A stretch of DNA of 64,000 nt from Pelomonas dachongensis (GTDB lineage Bacteria; Pseudomonadota; Gammaproteobacteria; Burkholderiales; Burkholderiaceae_C). The stretch covers positions 25,735-89,734 of the forward strand of contig NZ_JBIGHY010000013.1 of NCBI RefSeq assembly GCF_043555865.1. Direction: 5' to 3'. The stretch's first letter is position 1. Every line of letters starts with the position of its first letter. A model generated the notes under the pieces. That model was not told the DNA's origin and made no database searches. It was given only the letters and a program-made list of their open reading frames with translations. Positions 1 through 8,551 of this stretch are shown in pieces. The translations under genes were made by a program, and so were the position numbers.

Positions 1-118
1 CTTCTGCCCGGGGCCCGCGCTGGTCGCGCTGGGCATGGGAGAGTTGAAGGCGCTTGTCTTCGTCGCCGCGATGTTGGCCGGCATGGGGCTGTTCGAGCTG
101 CTGCAGCGCAAGGGCTGA
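1..118 (+). CDS. YeeE/YedE-family (DUF6691) membrane protein, C-terminal fragment
   Basis: Only the last 38 codons are in the window, in the frame starting at base 2 and ending with TGA at 116-118. The fragment reads FCPGPALVALG followed by a hydrophobic helix containing VFVAAMLAGM and a short charged tail. The CPGPA segment with the glycine-rich helix is typical of the C-terminal half of YeeE/YedE (DUF6691) inner-membrane proteins, which are linked to uptake of reduced sulfur compounds. The family call is from pattern recognition on a short stretch. The gene ends 3 bp before the DUF599 gene and may share its transcript. Confidence 0.6.
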   Translation, partial: FCPGPALVALGMGELKALVFVAAMLAGMGLFELLQRKG

Positions 119-121
119 GCC

Positions 122-742
122 ATGGATGCCTCGTGGATGCCGGTCTGCCTGACGGTGGCGGTGCTGCTGGCCTACGAGGGCTTGCTGGTGCTGCTGCCGC
201 GGCGGCTGGCTGCGGCCCGCCATGCCGGACTGCGGGAGGAGTGGCTGCGCGTGGTCTCGGCGCAGCCGGGCGCGGAGCTGCTGGCCGTGCAGACGCTGCG
301 CAACTCGCTGATGTCCGCCACGCTGCTGGCCTCCACGGCCGCGCTGGCGCTGATGGGCAGCGTCACGCTGGCGGCGCCGTCGCTGCACGCCGGCCTGGCG
401 TCGACCACGCCCCACCCGCGCCTGCTGCTGGAGCTGGTGCTGCTGGCACTGCTGTTTGCGTCGCTGGCGTCCACGCTGATGGCGGTGCGCCTGTACAACC
501 ATGCCGGCTTCATCGGCGGCCTGCCGGTGGGCTCGCCGGCGCGGGTGCGCTGGACCGAGGCCGGCGTCGGCTACGTGCGCCGGGCCGGCCTGCTCTACGG
601 CGTGGGCCTGCGCCAGCTGGTGCTGGTAGCGCCGGTCGTCGCGGCCCTGTTGCTGCCAGCCGCCGGCCCGGTTGCCGCGGCGCTGGTCGCTGCGGTGCTG
701 TACTCGCTGGACCGCTTCGACGCGGACGCGGTAGGGGGCTGA
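122..742 (+). CDS. DUF599 family integral membrane protein
   Basis: The 206-residue protein is mostly hydrophobic. It has an N-terminal helix at about residues 7-27, a helix around residues 62-84 (SLMSATLLASTAALALMGSV), a leucine-rich helix around 100-125 and a C-terminal pair around 155-195. The run VQTLRNSLMSATLLASTAAL after a short cytoplasmic loop is the characteristic DUF599 block. The function of DUF599 proteins is unknown. The ATG at 122 lies 3 bp after the upstream stop, which suggests a shared transcript with the YeeE/YedE-like gene. Confidence 0.75.
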   Translation: MDASWMPVCLTVAVLLAYEGLLVLLPRRLAAARHAGLREEWLRVVSAQPGAELLAVQTLRNSLMSATLLASTAALALMGSVTLAAPSLHAGLASTTPHPRLLLELVLLALLFASLASTLMAVRLYNHAGFIGGLPVGSPARVRWTEAGVGYVRRAGLLYGVGLRQLVLVAPVVAALLLPAAGPVAAALVAAVLYSLDRFDADAVGG

Positions 743-780
743 GCGCGGCGGCCGACGCGCATGCCTCAAAATCCGCGCCC

Positions 781-1560
781 ATGCTGTTCCTGCTCTCCCC
801 AGCCAAGTCGCTGGATTACGACACGCCCACGCCCCCCGAACTGGCCGACGCGCTGACCCGCCCGCAGTTCCTTGACGACACCGTTGCGCTGATCGCCGTG
901 CTGCGCACCAAGAGCGTGGCGGACGTGCGCGAGCTGATGGATTTGTCCGAGCCGCTGGCGCAGCTCAACGTGGACCGCTACGCCGCCTGGCGCCCGCGCT
1001 TCACGGACAAGAACAGCAAGCCCGCCGTGCTGGCCTTCAACGGCGACGTCTACGACGGACTGGACGCCAAGTCGCTGACCGCCGACGACCTCGCCTGGGC
1101 GCAGCAGCACGTACGCATGCTGTCGGGCCTGTACGGCCTGCTGCGCCCGCTGGACCGCATGCAGCCCTACCGACTTGAGATGGGCACGCGGCTGGCGAGC
1201 GAGGCCGGGGCCAGCCTGTACGACTGGTGGGGCGACCGCCTGGCGCTGCACCTGAACAAGCTGGCGCGGGGCGAGAAAGCGCCCGTCATCGTCAACCTCG
1301 CGTCGCAGGAATACTTCCGTGCCGCCGACCGCAAGGTGCTGAAGCCGCGCGTCGTCGACTGCCAGTTCCTGGACTGGAAGAACGGCGACTACAAGATCAT
1401 CAGCTTCTTCGCCAAGCGCGCACGCGGGCTGATGGCGCGCTGGTGCGTACAGAATCGCATCGAAACGCCCGACGGCCTGAAGGGCTTCGACCTGGATGGC
1501 TACCGCCTCGCACCCGACGCGTCCACCCCCGACCAACTCGTGTTCCGCCGCAAGCCGTAA
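781..1560 (+). CDS. yaaA: Peroxide stress protein YaaA (DUF328/UPF0246)
   Basis: The 259-residue product starts MLFLLSPAKSLDY, the family N-terminal signature, and carries the block PAVLAFNGDVYDGL near residue 80 and LYGLLRPLDRMQPYRLEMGT near residue 118. Its length matches the UPF0246 family. E. coli YaaA is a DNA-binding protein that limits iron-dependent oxidative damage during peroxide stress; the same role is inferred here. The ATG at 781 is the only start that gives the conserved N-terminus. It is followed 3 bp later by the prolyl-hydroxylase-like gene, so the two are probably co-transcribed. No OxyR site was identified. Confidence 0.93.
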   Translation: MLFLLSPAKSLDYDTPTPPELADALTRPQFLDDTVALIAVLRTKSVADVRELMDLSEPLAQLNVDRYAAWRPRFTDKNSKPAVLAFNGDVYDGLDAKSLTADDLAWAQQHVRMLSGLYGLLRPLDRMQPYRLEMGTRLASEAGASLYDWWGDRLALHLNKLARGEKAPVIVNLASQEYFRAADRKVLKPRVVDCQFLDWKNGDYKIISFFAKRARGLMARWCVQNRIETPDGLKGFDLDGYRLAPDASTPDQLVFRRKP

Positions 1561-1563
1561 ACC

Positions 1564-2406
1564 ATGAGCCAACAAGTCATCACCACCGAACTGTGCGAGT
1601 GGATCACTGAGCAGAGCCGCGTCGGCCACCCGTCCGAGAGCATCCTTGCGGCCATGACGGGCAGCGGCTGGGACGAAGGCATCGCACGCCAGGCACTGGC
1701 GCGGGTGCTGGGCCAGTCGGCCACGCTGACGGCGCCGCCCGGCGCGACGCCCGGCCTGCCGGAGCCCGAGTTGAGTCGCTTCTCGCCGGTGCTGCACGCC
1801 GGCGACCGCGAGGTCAAGGTCGTCATGGCGATGCGCCAGCCGCGCGTGGTGGTGTTCGCCGACCTGCTGTCGCACGAGGAGTGCGACGGCATCGTCGCGC
1901 TGGCCACCAAGCGCCTGGCGCGCTCCGAGACGGTGGCCACCGGCGCGGACGGCAGCGAGGTGAATGCTGCGCGCACCAGTGAAGGCATGTTCTTCGAGCG
2001 TTGCGAGACGGACCTGATACGCCGCGTCGAGTCGCGCATCGCGACGCTGCTGCGCTGGCCGCTGGACCACGGTGAAGGCCTGCAGGTGCTGCGCTACCGC
2101 CCCGGTGCCGAGTACCAGCCGCACTACGACTACTTCGACCCCGGCCACGTCAGCACACCCAACATCCTCAAGCGTGGCGGCCAGCGCGTCGCCACGCTCG
2201 TGATCTACCTGAACACACCCACGGCCGGCGGCTCCACGATTTTTCCGGACATCGGCCTGGACGTCGCGCCGCTGAAGGGCCACGCGGTGTTCTTCAGCTA
2301 CGACCGGCCGCACCCCTCCACGCAGAGCCTGCACGGCGGCTCGCCGGTGCTGGACGGCGAGAAGTGGGTGGCGACCAAATGGTTGCGCCAGGGCGTGTTC
2401 AACTGA
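1564..2406 (+). CDS. 2OG-Fe(II) oxygenase, prolyl 4-hydroxylase type
   Basis: A 280-residue protein with a small helical N-terminal segment (about residues 1-50, resembling a UBA-like helper domain) followed by a P4H-type double-stranded beta-helix domain. The iron ligands are visible as H187-x-D189 in PHYDYFDP and distal H257 in SLHGGSP. K267 is in the place of the 2-oxoglutarate-binding lysine (GEKWVATKW). The block RVATLVIYLNTPTAGGSTIFP is a P4H hallmark. Bacterial homologues hydroxylate protein prolines, but the substrate here is unknown. The gene follows yaaA by 3 bp and meets the DUF3667 gene tail to tail with no gap. Confidence 0.88.
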   Translation: MSQQVITTELCEWITEQSRVGHPSESILAAMTGSGWDEGIARQALARVLGQSATLTAPPGATPGLPEPELSRFSPVLHAGDREVKVVMAMRQPRVVVFADLLSHEECDGIVALATKRLARSETVATGADGSEVNAARTSEGMFFERCETDLIRRVESRIATLLRWPLDHGEGLQVLRYRPGAEYQPHYDYFDPGHVSTPNILKRGGQRVATLVIYLNTPTAGGSTIFPDIGLDVAPLKGHAVFFSYDRPHPSTQSLHGGSPVLDGEKWVATKWLRQGVFN

Positions 2407-3363
2407 TCAAGAGGTGGCCGCGATCAGCGTCAGCGTCGCGAGCACCATGACGGCCAGCAGCACGAAGTACAGGAGGCTGAGCAGCCCGCCACGCCAGAAT
2501 GCGCCCCACCAGCGCAGGTCGTAGACGCGGCGCATCGCCGCCAGGCCGTGGATGAAGACGGCCAGCAACACGGGGCCCTCCAGGCCGATCGCAATCGCCA
2601 GCAGCAGTGCCAGGAACCACAAACTGTGGCTGTGCAGCGAGAACACGAAGTGCTCCGCGTAGCGCCGGCCGCTGCCGGCGAACATGCCCAGCAGCAGCGC
2701 CGCAAAAATGGGCTGCATGGCCAGCATCGCGTATGGTGCCAACGCGCGGCCGCGCGCCTTCCACTGATCAAACGTCACCGCCTCCGCCTTGTTGACGAGC
2801 CGGGTCAGCATGCGCTCGACGACGGTGCAGGTGTGCGGACGTGCCGGGTCGCAGTCGCCAATGCGGGTATGCACCTGCACGCTGGCCGGCGCACTGGCAC
2901 CCTGTGCGAGGGCCGCGGCCTCCCGGGCTGCGTCTGCGGGCGACATGCCGGGCTTCACGCGCAGGCGCACCGACCCATCCGCGCGTGTGACGACCTCGCT
3001 GTCCGGCTCCACCGTCTGCGTCGGCCCCTGCGGCAGCAGTGCCCAGCCGATGAAGAAGATGAAGCTCGCGCTTAGGTAGACCCGCAGCGGCAACACATAG
3101 CGCCGCCGCGCGCCGTGAAAGTAGGCATTGGTCAGGTGGCCGGGCATGCAGACCAGTGCCCACAGCGTGCGCCAGAGCGGGCCGTCAAAGGCGACGTAGT
3201 GGCCCAGGTACTCGGTAAACATCTCGCGCACCGACGGCGGATGCAGGTCGGTCTCCTGCCCACAATGGCCACAATGGACCGGCCGGGGCACGGCGAGCGT
3301 GAAATGGCAGTTGCGGCAGTAGGGCAGCTCGGGCGCGTGTGGATGCGAGTGCGGGTGGCTCAT
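2407..3363 (-). CDS. DUF3667 family zinc-ribbon membrane protein
   Basis: The 318-residue protein opens with a zinc ribbon (CRNC near residue 16 and CGHCG near residue 32). The block VREMFTEYLGHYVAFDGPLW, leading into a hydrophobic helix at about residues 90-108 (LSASFIFFIGWALL), is the DUF3667 signature. Three or four more predicted helices fill the C-terminal half (about 205-318), after a soluble loop rich in charged residues. The function is unknown. The start codon overlaps the stop of the upstream PAS-LuxR gene by 4 bp, so translation is likely coupled and the gene probably belongs to that regulator's transcript. Confidence 0.82.
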   Translation of the reverse strand: MSHPHSHPHAPELPYCRNCHFTLAVPRPVHCGHCGQETDLHPPSVREMFTEYLGHYVAFDGPLWRTLWALVCMPGHLTNAYFHGARRRYVLPLRVYLSASFIFFIGWALLPQGPTQTVEPDSEVVTRADGSVRLRVKPGMSPADAAREAAALAQGASAPASVQVHTRIGDCDPARPHTCTVVERMLTRLVNKAEAVTFDQWKARGRALAPYAMLAMQPIFAALLLGMFAGSGRRYAEHFVFSLHSHSLWFLALLLAIAIGLEGPVLLAVFIHGLAAMRRVYDLRWWGAFWRGGLLSLLYFVLLAVMVLATLTLIAATS

Positions 3364-3911
3364 GCGGACAGCAGTTTGTGGATCAGGTCGGGCGTGCTGG
3401 ACGCCTGGTATTTCTTCATCAGCCGCGCGCGGTAGACGTCCACCGTGCGGTGGCTGATGCCCAGGCGCCGGCCGACGAGCTTGCTGGTCAGGCCGTCGAT
3501 CAGCAGCGCCGCGATCTCGCGCTCGCGCGGCGTGAGTTCGGCGCTCAGCGTGCGGCGGGCGGACAGATCCTCAAAGCTCCAGATGCCGCGCGCATGCGGG
3601 TCGCGCGGGTCCAGCGCGCGGCCGGTCACGTGGCACCAAAACAGGCTGCCGTCGACGCGCTTCATGACGCGGTCGTCACCGTAGCGGCCCTGCTCGTCCA
3701 GGCTGGCGACGATGCGTTCGCCGGTGCGCTGGTACTCATCGGGCGAGGGGTAGAGCTGCTCGAAGCTCTGACCCACGATCTGCTCGCGGCGCGCGCCGAA
3801 GATGGCGAGCACATGCTGGTTGCAGTCGCGCACGATGCGCTGTTCGGACAGTACCAGGCCGATGGGCGCCAGCTCGAAGGCCAGCCGGTAGTCCGGGACG
3901 TCGCTGGTCAT
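3360..3911 (-). CDS. PAS domain LuxR-family transcriptional regulator
   Basis: A 183-residue regulator with a PAS domain (about residues 8-112; IVRDCNQHVLAIFGARREQIVGQSF) and a C-terminal LuxR/FixJ-type helix-turn-helix (about 122-180; LTPREREIAALLIDGLTSKLVGRRLGISHRTVDVYRARL). There is no receiver domain, so it probably senses a small ligand directly. It is divergent from scoAB with 100 bp between the start codons, and that gap holds TACGTA repeats, so it is the likely regulator of the CoA-transferase operon. Regulators of this layout commonly sit next to CoA-transferase genes in Burkholderiales. It overlaps the DUF3667 gene by 4 bp. Confidence 0.87.
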   Translation of the reverse strand: MTSDVPDYRLAFELAPIGLVLSEQRIVRDCNQHVLAIFGARREQIVGQSFEQLYPSPDEYQRTGERIVASLDEQGRYGDDRVMKRVDGSLFWCHVTGRALDPRDPHARGIWSFEDLSARRTLSAELTPREREIAALLIDGLTSKLVGRRLGISHRTVDVYRARLMKKYQASSTPDLIHKLLSA

Positions 3912-3932
3912 GGCCTCAAGCCGCCGGTGGGA

Positions 3933-3978
3933 TTACGCGATTCTACGTAAGCCACTACGTAGCTCCGCGCCGCTACGC
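3933..3978. promoter_or_regulatory. TACGTA repeat array between PAS-LuxR regulator and scoA
   Basis: Two identical self-palindromic hexamers TACGTA lie at 3944-3949 and 3956-3961, 12 bp apart start to start, each within CTACGTA. Related TTACGC and CTACGC elements lie at 3933-3938 and 3973-3978. The array occupies the divergent intergenic region, where a regulator of both genes would bind. Binding by the adjacent PAS-LuxR protein is inferred. Confidence 0.55.
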
Positions 3979-4011
3979 TGTGCGCCTGTTTGCACTGATG
4001 GAGACGGTGGC

Positions 4012-4713
4012 ATGAACAAGCTGTACCCGAGCGCCGGCGAGGCGCTGCGCGGCATCGTGAAGGACGGGCAGTTGCTGGCGGTGGGCGGATTCGGCCTGTG
4101 CGGCATTCCCGAGGCGCTGATCGCGGCGCTGCGCGACACCGGCGTGAAGAACCTGACGGTCATCTCGAACAACGCCGGCGTGGACGGCTTCGGCCTGGGC
4201 CAGCTGCTGGAGACGCGCCAGATCAGCAAGATGATCTCCAGCTACGTCGGCGAGAACAAGGAGTTCGAGCGCCAGTACCTGGCCGGCGAGCTGGAACTGG
4301 AGTTCACGCCGCAGGGCACGCTGGCCGAGAAGCTGCGCGCCGGCGGCGCCGGCATCCCGGCCTTCTTCACGAAGACCGGCGTGGGCACCCTGGTGGCCGA
4401 GGGCAAGGAGCTGCGCGAGTTCGACGGCGACACCTACGTCATGGAGCGGGCGTTGCTGCCCGAGGTGTCGCTGGTCAAGGCCTGGCGGGCAGACAAGAGC
4501 GGCAACCTGCAGTTCCGCCGCACAGCGCGCAACTTCAACCCGGCCGTGGCCATGGCCGGCAAGCTGACGGTCGTGGAGGTGGAGCAGATCGTCGAGACCG
4601 GCGCGCTGGACCCCGACAGCGTCCACCTGCCGGGCATCTACGTGCACCGCATCGTCCTCAATGCGCACCCCGAGAAGCGCATCGAGAAGAAAACCCTCAG
4701 GCAGGAGGCTTGA
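4012..4713 (+). CDS. scoA: 3-oxoacid CoA-transferase, subunit A
   Basis: The 233-residue protein matches the alpha subunit of succinyl-CoA:3-ketoacid CoA-transferases. It has the glycine-rich GGFGLCGIPEALI block at about residues 23-35, the oxyanion-region VISNNAGVDGFGLG near residue 50 and the GAGIPAFFTKTGVGT block near residue 116. It pairs with ScoB to transfer CoA from succinyl-CoA to acetoacetate or another 3-oxoacid. The ATG at 4012 follows a purine-rich GGAGACGG ribosome-binding site and gives the family N-terminus; an in-frame extension to 3910 would run through the repeat array and is rejected. scoB starts 1 bp after the stop. Confidence 0.94.
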   Translation: MNKLYPSAGEALRGIVKDGQLLAVGGFGLCGIPEALIAALRDTGVKNLTVISNNAGVDGFGLGQLLETRQISKMISSYVGENKEFERQYLAGELELEFTPQGTLAEKLRAGGAGIPAFFTKTGVGTLVAEGKELREFDGDTYVMERALLPEVSLVKAWRADKSGNLQFRRTARNFNPAVAMAGKLTVVEVEQIVETGALDPDSVHLPGIYVHRIVLNAHPEKRIEKKTLRQEA

Positions 4714-4714
4714 C

Positions 4715-5353
4715 ATGGCCTGGACCCAAGACCAGATGGCCGCCCGTGCGGCCCAGGAGCTGGAAGACGGCTTCTACGTGAACCTCGGCATCGGCATCCC
4801 GACGCTGGTGGCCAACCATGTGCCGGCGGACAAGGAAGTCTGGCTGCAGAGCGAGAACGGCATGCTGGGCATCGGCCCGTTCCCGACCGAGGACGAGGTG
4901 GACGCCGACCTCATCAACGCCGGCAAGCAGACCGTGACCACGCTGCCCGGCAGCAGCATCTTCGGCAGCCACGACAGCTTCGCGATGATCCGCGGCGGCA
5001 AGATCAATCTCAGCATCCTGGGCGCCATGCAGGTGAGCGCGGCCGGCGACCTGGCCAACTGGATGATCCCGGGCAAGATGGTCAAGGGCATGGGCGGCGC
5101 CATGGACCTGGTGGCCGGCGTGAAGCGCGTCATCGTGCTGATGGAGCACGTGGCCCGCAAGAAGGACGGTAGCGAGGACTTCAAGATCATCCCCAGCTGC
5201 ACGCTGCCGCTGACCGGCGTGGGGGTGGTGGACCGCATCATCACGGACCTGGGCGTGTTCGACGTCGTGCCGGGTGGCATCCGGGTCGTGGAGCTGGCAG
5301 ACGGCGTCACGCGCGAGTTCGCGCAGAGCAAGACAGGCGTCCAATTGTTGTGA
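4715..5353 (+). CDS. scoB: 3-oxoacid CoA-transferase, subunit B
   Basis: The 212-residue beta subunit contains the catalytic glutamate motif SENGMLGIGP, with Glu47 as the expected acyl-carrying residue. It also has NLGIGIPTLVANH near residue 23 and the conserved FAMIRGGKINLSILGAMQV block. Together with ScoA it forms a heteromeric class I CoA-transferase for ketone-body or 3-oxoacid metabolism. The chosen ATG follows AGGAGG at 4703-4708 and gives the usual MAWTQDQMAARAA start. The operon is expected to be controlled from the upstream TACGTA region by the divergent PAS-LuxR protein. Confidence 0.94.
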   Translation: MAWTQDQMAARAAQELEDGFYVNLGIGIPTLVANHVPADKEVWLQSENGMLGIGPFPTEDEVDADLINAGKQTVTTLPGSSIFGSHDSFAMIRGGKINLSILGAMQVSAAGDLANWMIPGKMVKGMGGAMDLVAGVKRVIVLMEHVARKKDGSEDFKIIPSCTLPLTGVGVVDRIITDLGVFDVVPGGIRVVELADGVTREFAQSKTGVQLL

Positions 5354-5356
5354 GAT

Positions 5357-5392
5357 GTTTCTCTCGGTAAACGCAGCGGCGTTTCTCACGGT
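5357..5392. repeat. Short direct repeat GTTTCTCNCGGT upstream of the DUF1800 operon
   Basis: GTTTCTCTCGGT (5357-5368) and GTTTCTCACGGT (5381-5392) are 11/12 identical and 24 bp apart. They lie in the 109-bp gap between scoB and the DUF1800 gene. The phasing of a little over two helical turns would suit a dimeric regulator, but no regulator is indicated. Confidence 0.35.
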
Positions 5393-5462
5393 TGGCAAGT
5401 GACAGGCGTGCCAAAGTGCGCCGCCGCAGCGAACATGCGGCGCGCATTGACCTGGACGCCCC

Positions 5463-7172
5463 ATGCCCGATCTGCTGACCGCGCCGCCGCTTCCGGCGGC
5501 TGACCTCGAAACGTCGCTCTCACCGGCTGCCGCTGCGCTCGCCGCAGCGGCACTGCTGACCGCCTGCGGTGGTGGGGGTGGCGGCAGCGACGCGGGGCCC
5601 GGCGCCGGTCCGACGGGGTCGGCGCCGCCCCCGCCAGCCGCACCGCCGCCCGCGCCGCCCACCGATGCCGAGGCCGCGCGCTTCCTCGCTCAGGCCGGCT
5701 TCGCGGCGTCCACTGCCGACATCGCCACCATCAAGGCCAACGGCTATGCCGTCTGGCTGGACGCGCAGTTCGCCCTGCCAGTCAGCGCGGGTCATTTCGA
5801 CTGGATGGTGGAGCGCGGCTACGCCGTGGAGGCCAACCGCAACAGCTTCACGGGTCTGGACAACACGCTGTGGCGCAAGCTGATCTCGGCACCCGACACG
5901 CTGCGACAGCGCGTGGTGCTGGCACTGTCCGAGATCTTTGTCGTCTCCATCGCCGGCCTGCCGGTGCAGTGGCGCGGCCTGATGGGCGCGGCCTACATGG
6001 ACCTGCTGGAGCAGCACGCCTTTGGCAACTACCGCCAGCTGCTGGAGGCGGTGACGTTGTCGCCCGCGATGGGTGTCTACCTGAACATGCGCGGCAACCA
6101 GAAAGCCGACACCCGCACCGGCCGCGTGCCCGACGAGAACTACGCGCGCGAATGCATGCAGCTGTTCAGCATCGGCCTGGTGCTGCTGAATGCCGATGGC
6201 AGCCCCAAGCCGGGCGCCGACGGCAAGCCGCAGGAGAGCTACACGCAGGCGCAGATCACCGAGCTGGCACAGATCCTGACCGGCTGGGACTACGACGGCA
6301 GCAGCGCCACCGACCCAGCCTACGTCAGGAAACCCATGGTCAACGTGGCCTCGCGCTTCACGGCCGGTGCCAAGAAGGTGCTGGGCGTGGATGTGCCATC
6401 CACGGCCGACGCGCCCGCGGCCTTGAAGATCGTGCTGGACACGCTGGCGGCGCACCCCAACGTGGGCCCGTTCATCGGCCGGCAGCTGATCCAGCGGCTG
6501 GTGGCGTCCCACCCCAGCCCGGCCTACGTGAGCCGCGTGGCCGCCGTGTGGGCCGACAACGGCGCCGGTGTGCGCGGCGACCTGAGGGCCGTCGTGCGTG
6601 CCGTGCTGCTGGATGCCGAAGCGCGGCGACCTGCAGCCAGCCCCTCCACGGGCCGGCTGCGCGAGCCGGTGCAGCGGCTCATCCAGTGGGGCCGCAGCTT
6701 CGGCGCCACGTCGCCCACTGGCGTCTGGAACATCGGCGATACCAGCAACCCGGCCACCCGGCTGGGCCAGAGCCCGCTGCGCAGCCCTTCGGTGTTCAAC
6801 TTCTTCCGCCCGGGCTATGTGCCGCCCAACTCGACGCTGGGCACCAACGGCATCACCGCCCCGGAGTTCCAGCTTTGCAACGAGAGCACCGTCGCGGGTT
6901 ATCTGAACTTCATGCAGACCGTCATCGGCAGCGGCGTTGGCGAGGTCAAGGGCGACTACACGGCCGAGCTGGCGCTTGCCGCCGACGTGCCGGCGCTGGT
7001 CGCCAACCTGGCGCTGCGGCTGGCGGGCGACGCCATCTCGGTGGAGACGCAATCCAAGATCGTCGCGGCCGTCGCCACCATCGCGGCCACCAACGACGCC
7101 GGCAAGCGCAACCGCGTCAATGCGGCGGTGCTGATGCTGATGGCGTGCCCCGAGTACCAGGTCCAGAAATGA
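5463..7172 (+). CDS. DUF1800 family exported protein
   Basis: The 569-residue protein has an alanine-rich hydrophobic N-terminus ending in a lipobox-like LLTAC (Cys35), then a Gly/Pro-rich linker to about residue 65. The DUF1800 domain follows and contains the typical blocks ARFLAQAGFAAS, LRQRVVLALSEIFVVS, NYARECMQLFSIG and QITELAQILTGWD, with the C-terminal region SPSVFNFFRPGYVPP. DUF1800 proteins are exported and of unknown activity, and are almost always paired with a DUF1501 protein. The stop overlaps the next start (ATGA at 7169), so translation is coupled. Lipidation is uncertain because the signal is unusually long before the cysteine. Confidence 0.88.
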   Translation: MPDLLTAPPLPAADLETSLSPAAAALAAAALLTACGGGGGGSDAGPGAGPTGSAPPPPAAPPPAPPTDAEAARFLAQAGFAASTADIATIKANGYAVWLDAQFALPVSAGHFDWMVERGYAVEANRNSFTGLDNTLWRKLISAPDTLRQRVVLALSEIFVVSIAGLPVQWRGLMGAAYMDLLEQHAFGNYRQLLEAVTLSPAMGVYLNMRGNQKADTRTGRVPDENYARECMQLFSIGLVLLNADGSPKPGADGKPQESYTQAQITELAQILTGWDYDGSSATDPAYVRKPMVNVASRFTAGAKKVLGVDVPSTADAPAALKIVLDTLAAHPNVGPFIGRQLIQRLVASHPSPAYVSRVAAVWADNGAGVRGDLRAVVRAVLLDAEARRPAASPSTGRLREPVQRLIQWGRSFGATSPTGVWNIGDTSNPATRLGQSPLRSPSVFNFFRPGYVPPNSTLGTNGITAPEFQLCNESTVAGYLNFMQTVIGSGVGEVKGDYTAELALAADVPALVANLALRLAGDAISVETQSKIVAAVATIAATNDAGKRNRVNAAVLMLMACPEYQVQK

Positions 7173-8551
7173 AGCTCAACCAACTCCCCCAGTTGCAGCG
7201 CCGCGAGTTCCTGCGCCGCTCCTCAGCGCTCGGCCTGGCCGGCACGGCCGCACCGTGGGCGCTGAACCTCGCCGCCATGGGCGAGGCCGCCGCGCAGGCC
7301 GCGCCCAGCGACTACAAGGCGCTGGTCTGCCTGTTTCTGTACGGCGGCAACGACTACGGCAACACGCTGGTGCCGTTTGATGCCGCCAGCCACGCCGCCT
7401 ACGCCACCATCCGCCAGACGCTGGCCACGCCGCGCGACGCGCTGGCCGCCACGGCGCTGTCGCAGATCGTCGGCGGCAGGCAGATGGCGCTGGCGCCGCA
7501 GATGGGCCGCCTCAAGGGCCTGTGGGACGCCGGCAAACTGGCCGTGCAGCTGAACGTCGGCACGCTGGTGCAGCCGACCACGCTGACCCAGTACAAGGCC
7601 AAGAGCGTGCCGCTGCCGCCCAAGCTGTTCTCGCACAACGACCAGCAGTCCGTCTGGCAGGCCAGCACGCCCGAGGGCGCCATCAGCGGCTGGGGGGGGC
7701 GCATCGGCGACCTGTTCCTGAACGGCAACGGCACCTCCACCTTCACCTGCATCAACGTGTCGGGCAACGCAGTCTTCATGGCCGGCAAGCAGGCCGTGCA
7801 GTACCAGGTCTCCACCGGTGGCGCGGTCGCCATCAATGGCGTCACGCGGCCACTGTTCGGTTCGCAGGCCTGCGCCACGGCGCTGCGCGAGCTGATCACG
7901 TCGGACCGCGGCCACTGGATGGAGGCCGAGCTGAACCGCGTCGTCAAGCGCTCGGTGGACGCGCAGGCTACGCTGGGTACGGCGCTGTCCGCCCAGTCCA
8001 CGCTGGCCACACCCTTCGACACCACCAGCGGCCTGTCCAACCAGCTGCTGATGGTGGCGCGCCTCATCGCGGCGCGCCAGGCGCTAGGCGCGAAGCGCCA
8101 AGTCTATTTCGTGTCGCTGGGCGGCTTTGACCTGCACGACCTGCTGGTGGCCCAGCATCCGGGGCTGCTGGGCAGCATCGACGGCGCGCTGGCCAGCTTC
8201 CACGCCGCGACCGTCGAGCTGGGCGTGGCCGACCAGGTCACCACCTTCACCGCCAGCGACTTCGGCCGCACGCTCACCAGCAACGGCGACGGCAGCGACC
8301 ACGGCTGGGGCAGCCACCACTTCATCATGGGCGGCGCGGTCAAGGGCGGGCGCTACTACGGCACGCTGCCATCGGTCAGCGTCAACGGGCCGGACGACGT
8401 GGGCCAGGGGCGGTTGCTGCCCACCACCGGCGTCGACCAGCTGGCCGCCACGCTGGCGACGTGGATGGGCGTGTCGGCCACCGACCTGCCGCTGGTACTG
8501 CCACAGATTGCCAACTACTCGACGCGGGACCTCGGCTACTTTGCGGCCTGA
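7169..8551 (+). CDS. DUF1501 family Tat-exported protein
   Basis: A 460-residue protein beginning with a twin-arginine signal (QRREFLRRSSALGLAGTAAP, then a hydrophobic stretch ending near the AAAQA cleavage region at about residue 44). The mature part has the DUF1501 blocks YKALVCLFLYGGNDYGNTLVP, RQVYFVSLGGFDLHD and FTASDFGRTLTSNGDGSDHGWGSHHFIMGG. The last resembles metal-binding motifs of the alkaline-phosphatase/sulfatase fold. The activity is unknown. It is translationally coupled to the DUF1800 gene upstream and overlaps the start of the next gene, so the three probably form one operon and one envelope system. Confidence 0.88.
   Translation: MKLNQLPQLQRREFLRRSSALGLAGTAAPWALNLAAMGEAAAQAAPSDYKALVCLFLYGGNDYGNTLVPFDAASHAAYATIRQTLATPRDALAATALSQIVGGRQMALAPQMGRLKGLWDAGKLAVQLNVGTLVQPTTLTQYKAKSVPLPPKLFSHNDQQSVWQASTPEGAISGWGGRIGDLFLNGNGTSTFTCINVSGNAVFMAGKQAVQYQVSTGGAVAINGVTRPLFGSQACATALRELITSDRGHWMEAELNRVVKRSVDAQATLGTALSAQSTLATPFDTTSGLSNQLLMVARLIAARQALGAKRQVYFVSLGGFDLHDLLVAQHPGLLGSIDGALASFHAATVELGVADQVTTFTASDFGRTLTSNGDGSDHGWGSHHFIMGGAVKGGRYYGTLPSVSVNGPDDVGQGRLLPTTGVDQLAATLATWMGVSATDLPLVLPQIANYSTRDLGYFAA

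Noticed and set aside
5870..7168. Long N-terminal extension of the DUF1501 protein
   Set aside because: The extension overlaps the whole DUF1800 gene in another frame and would bury the Tat signal that starts at 7169.
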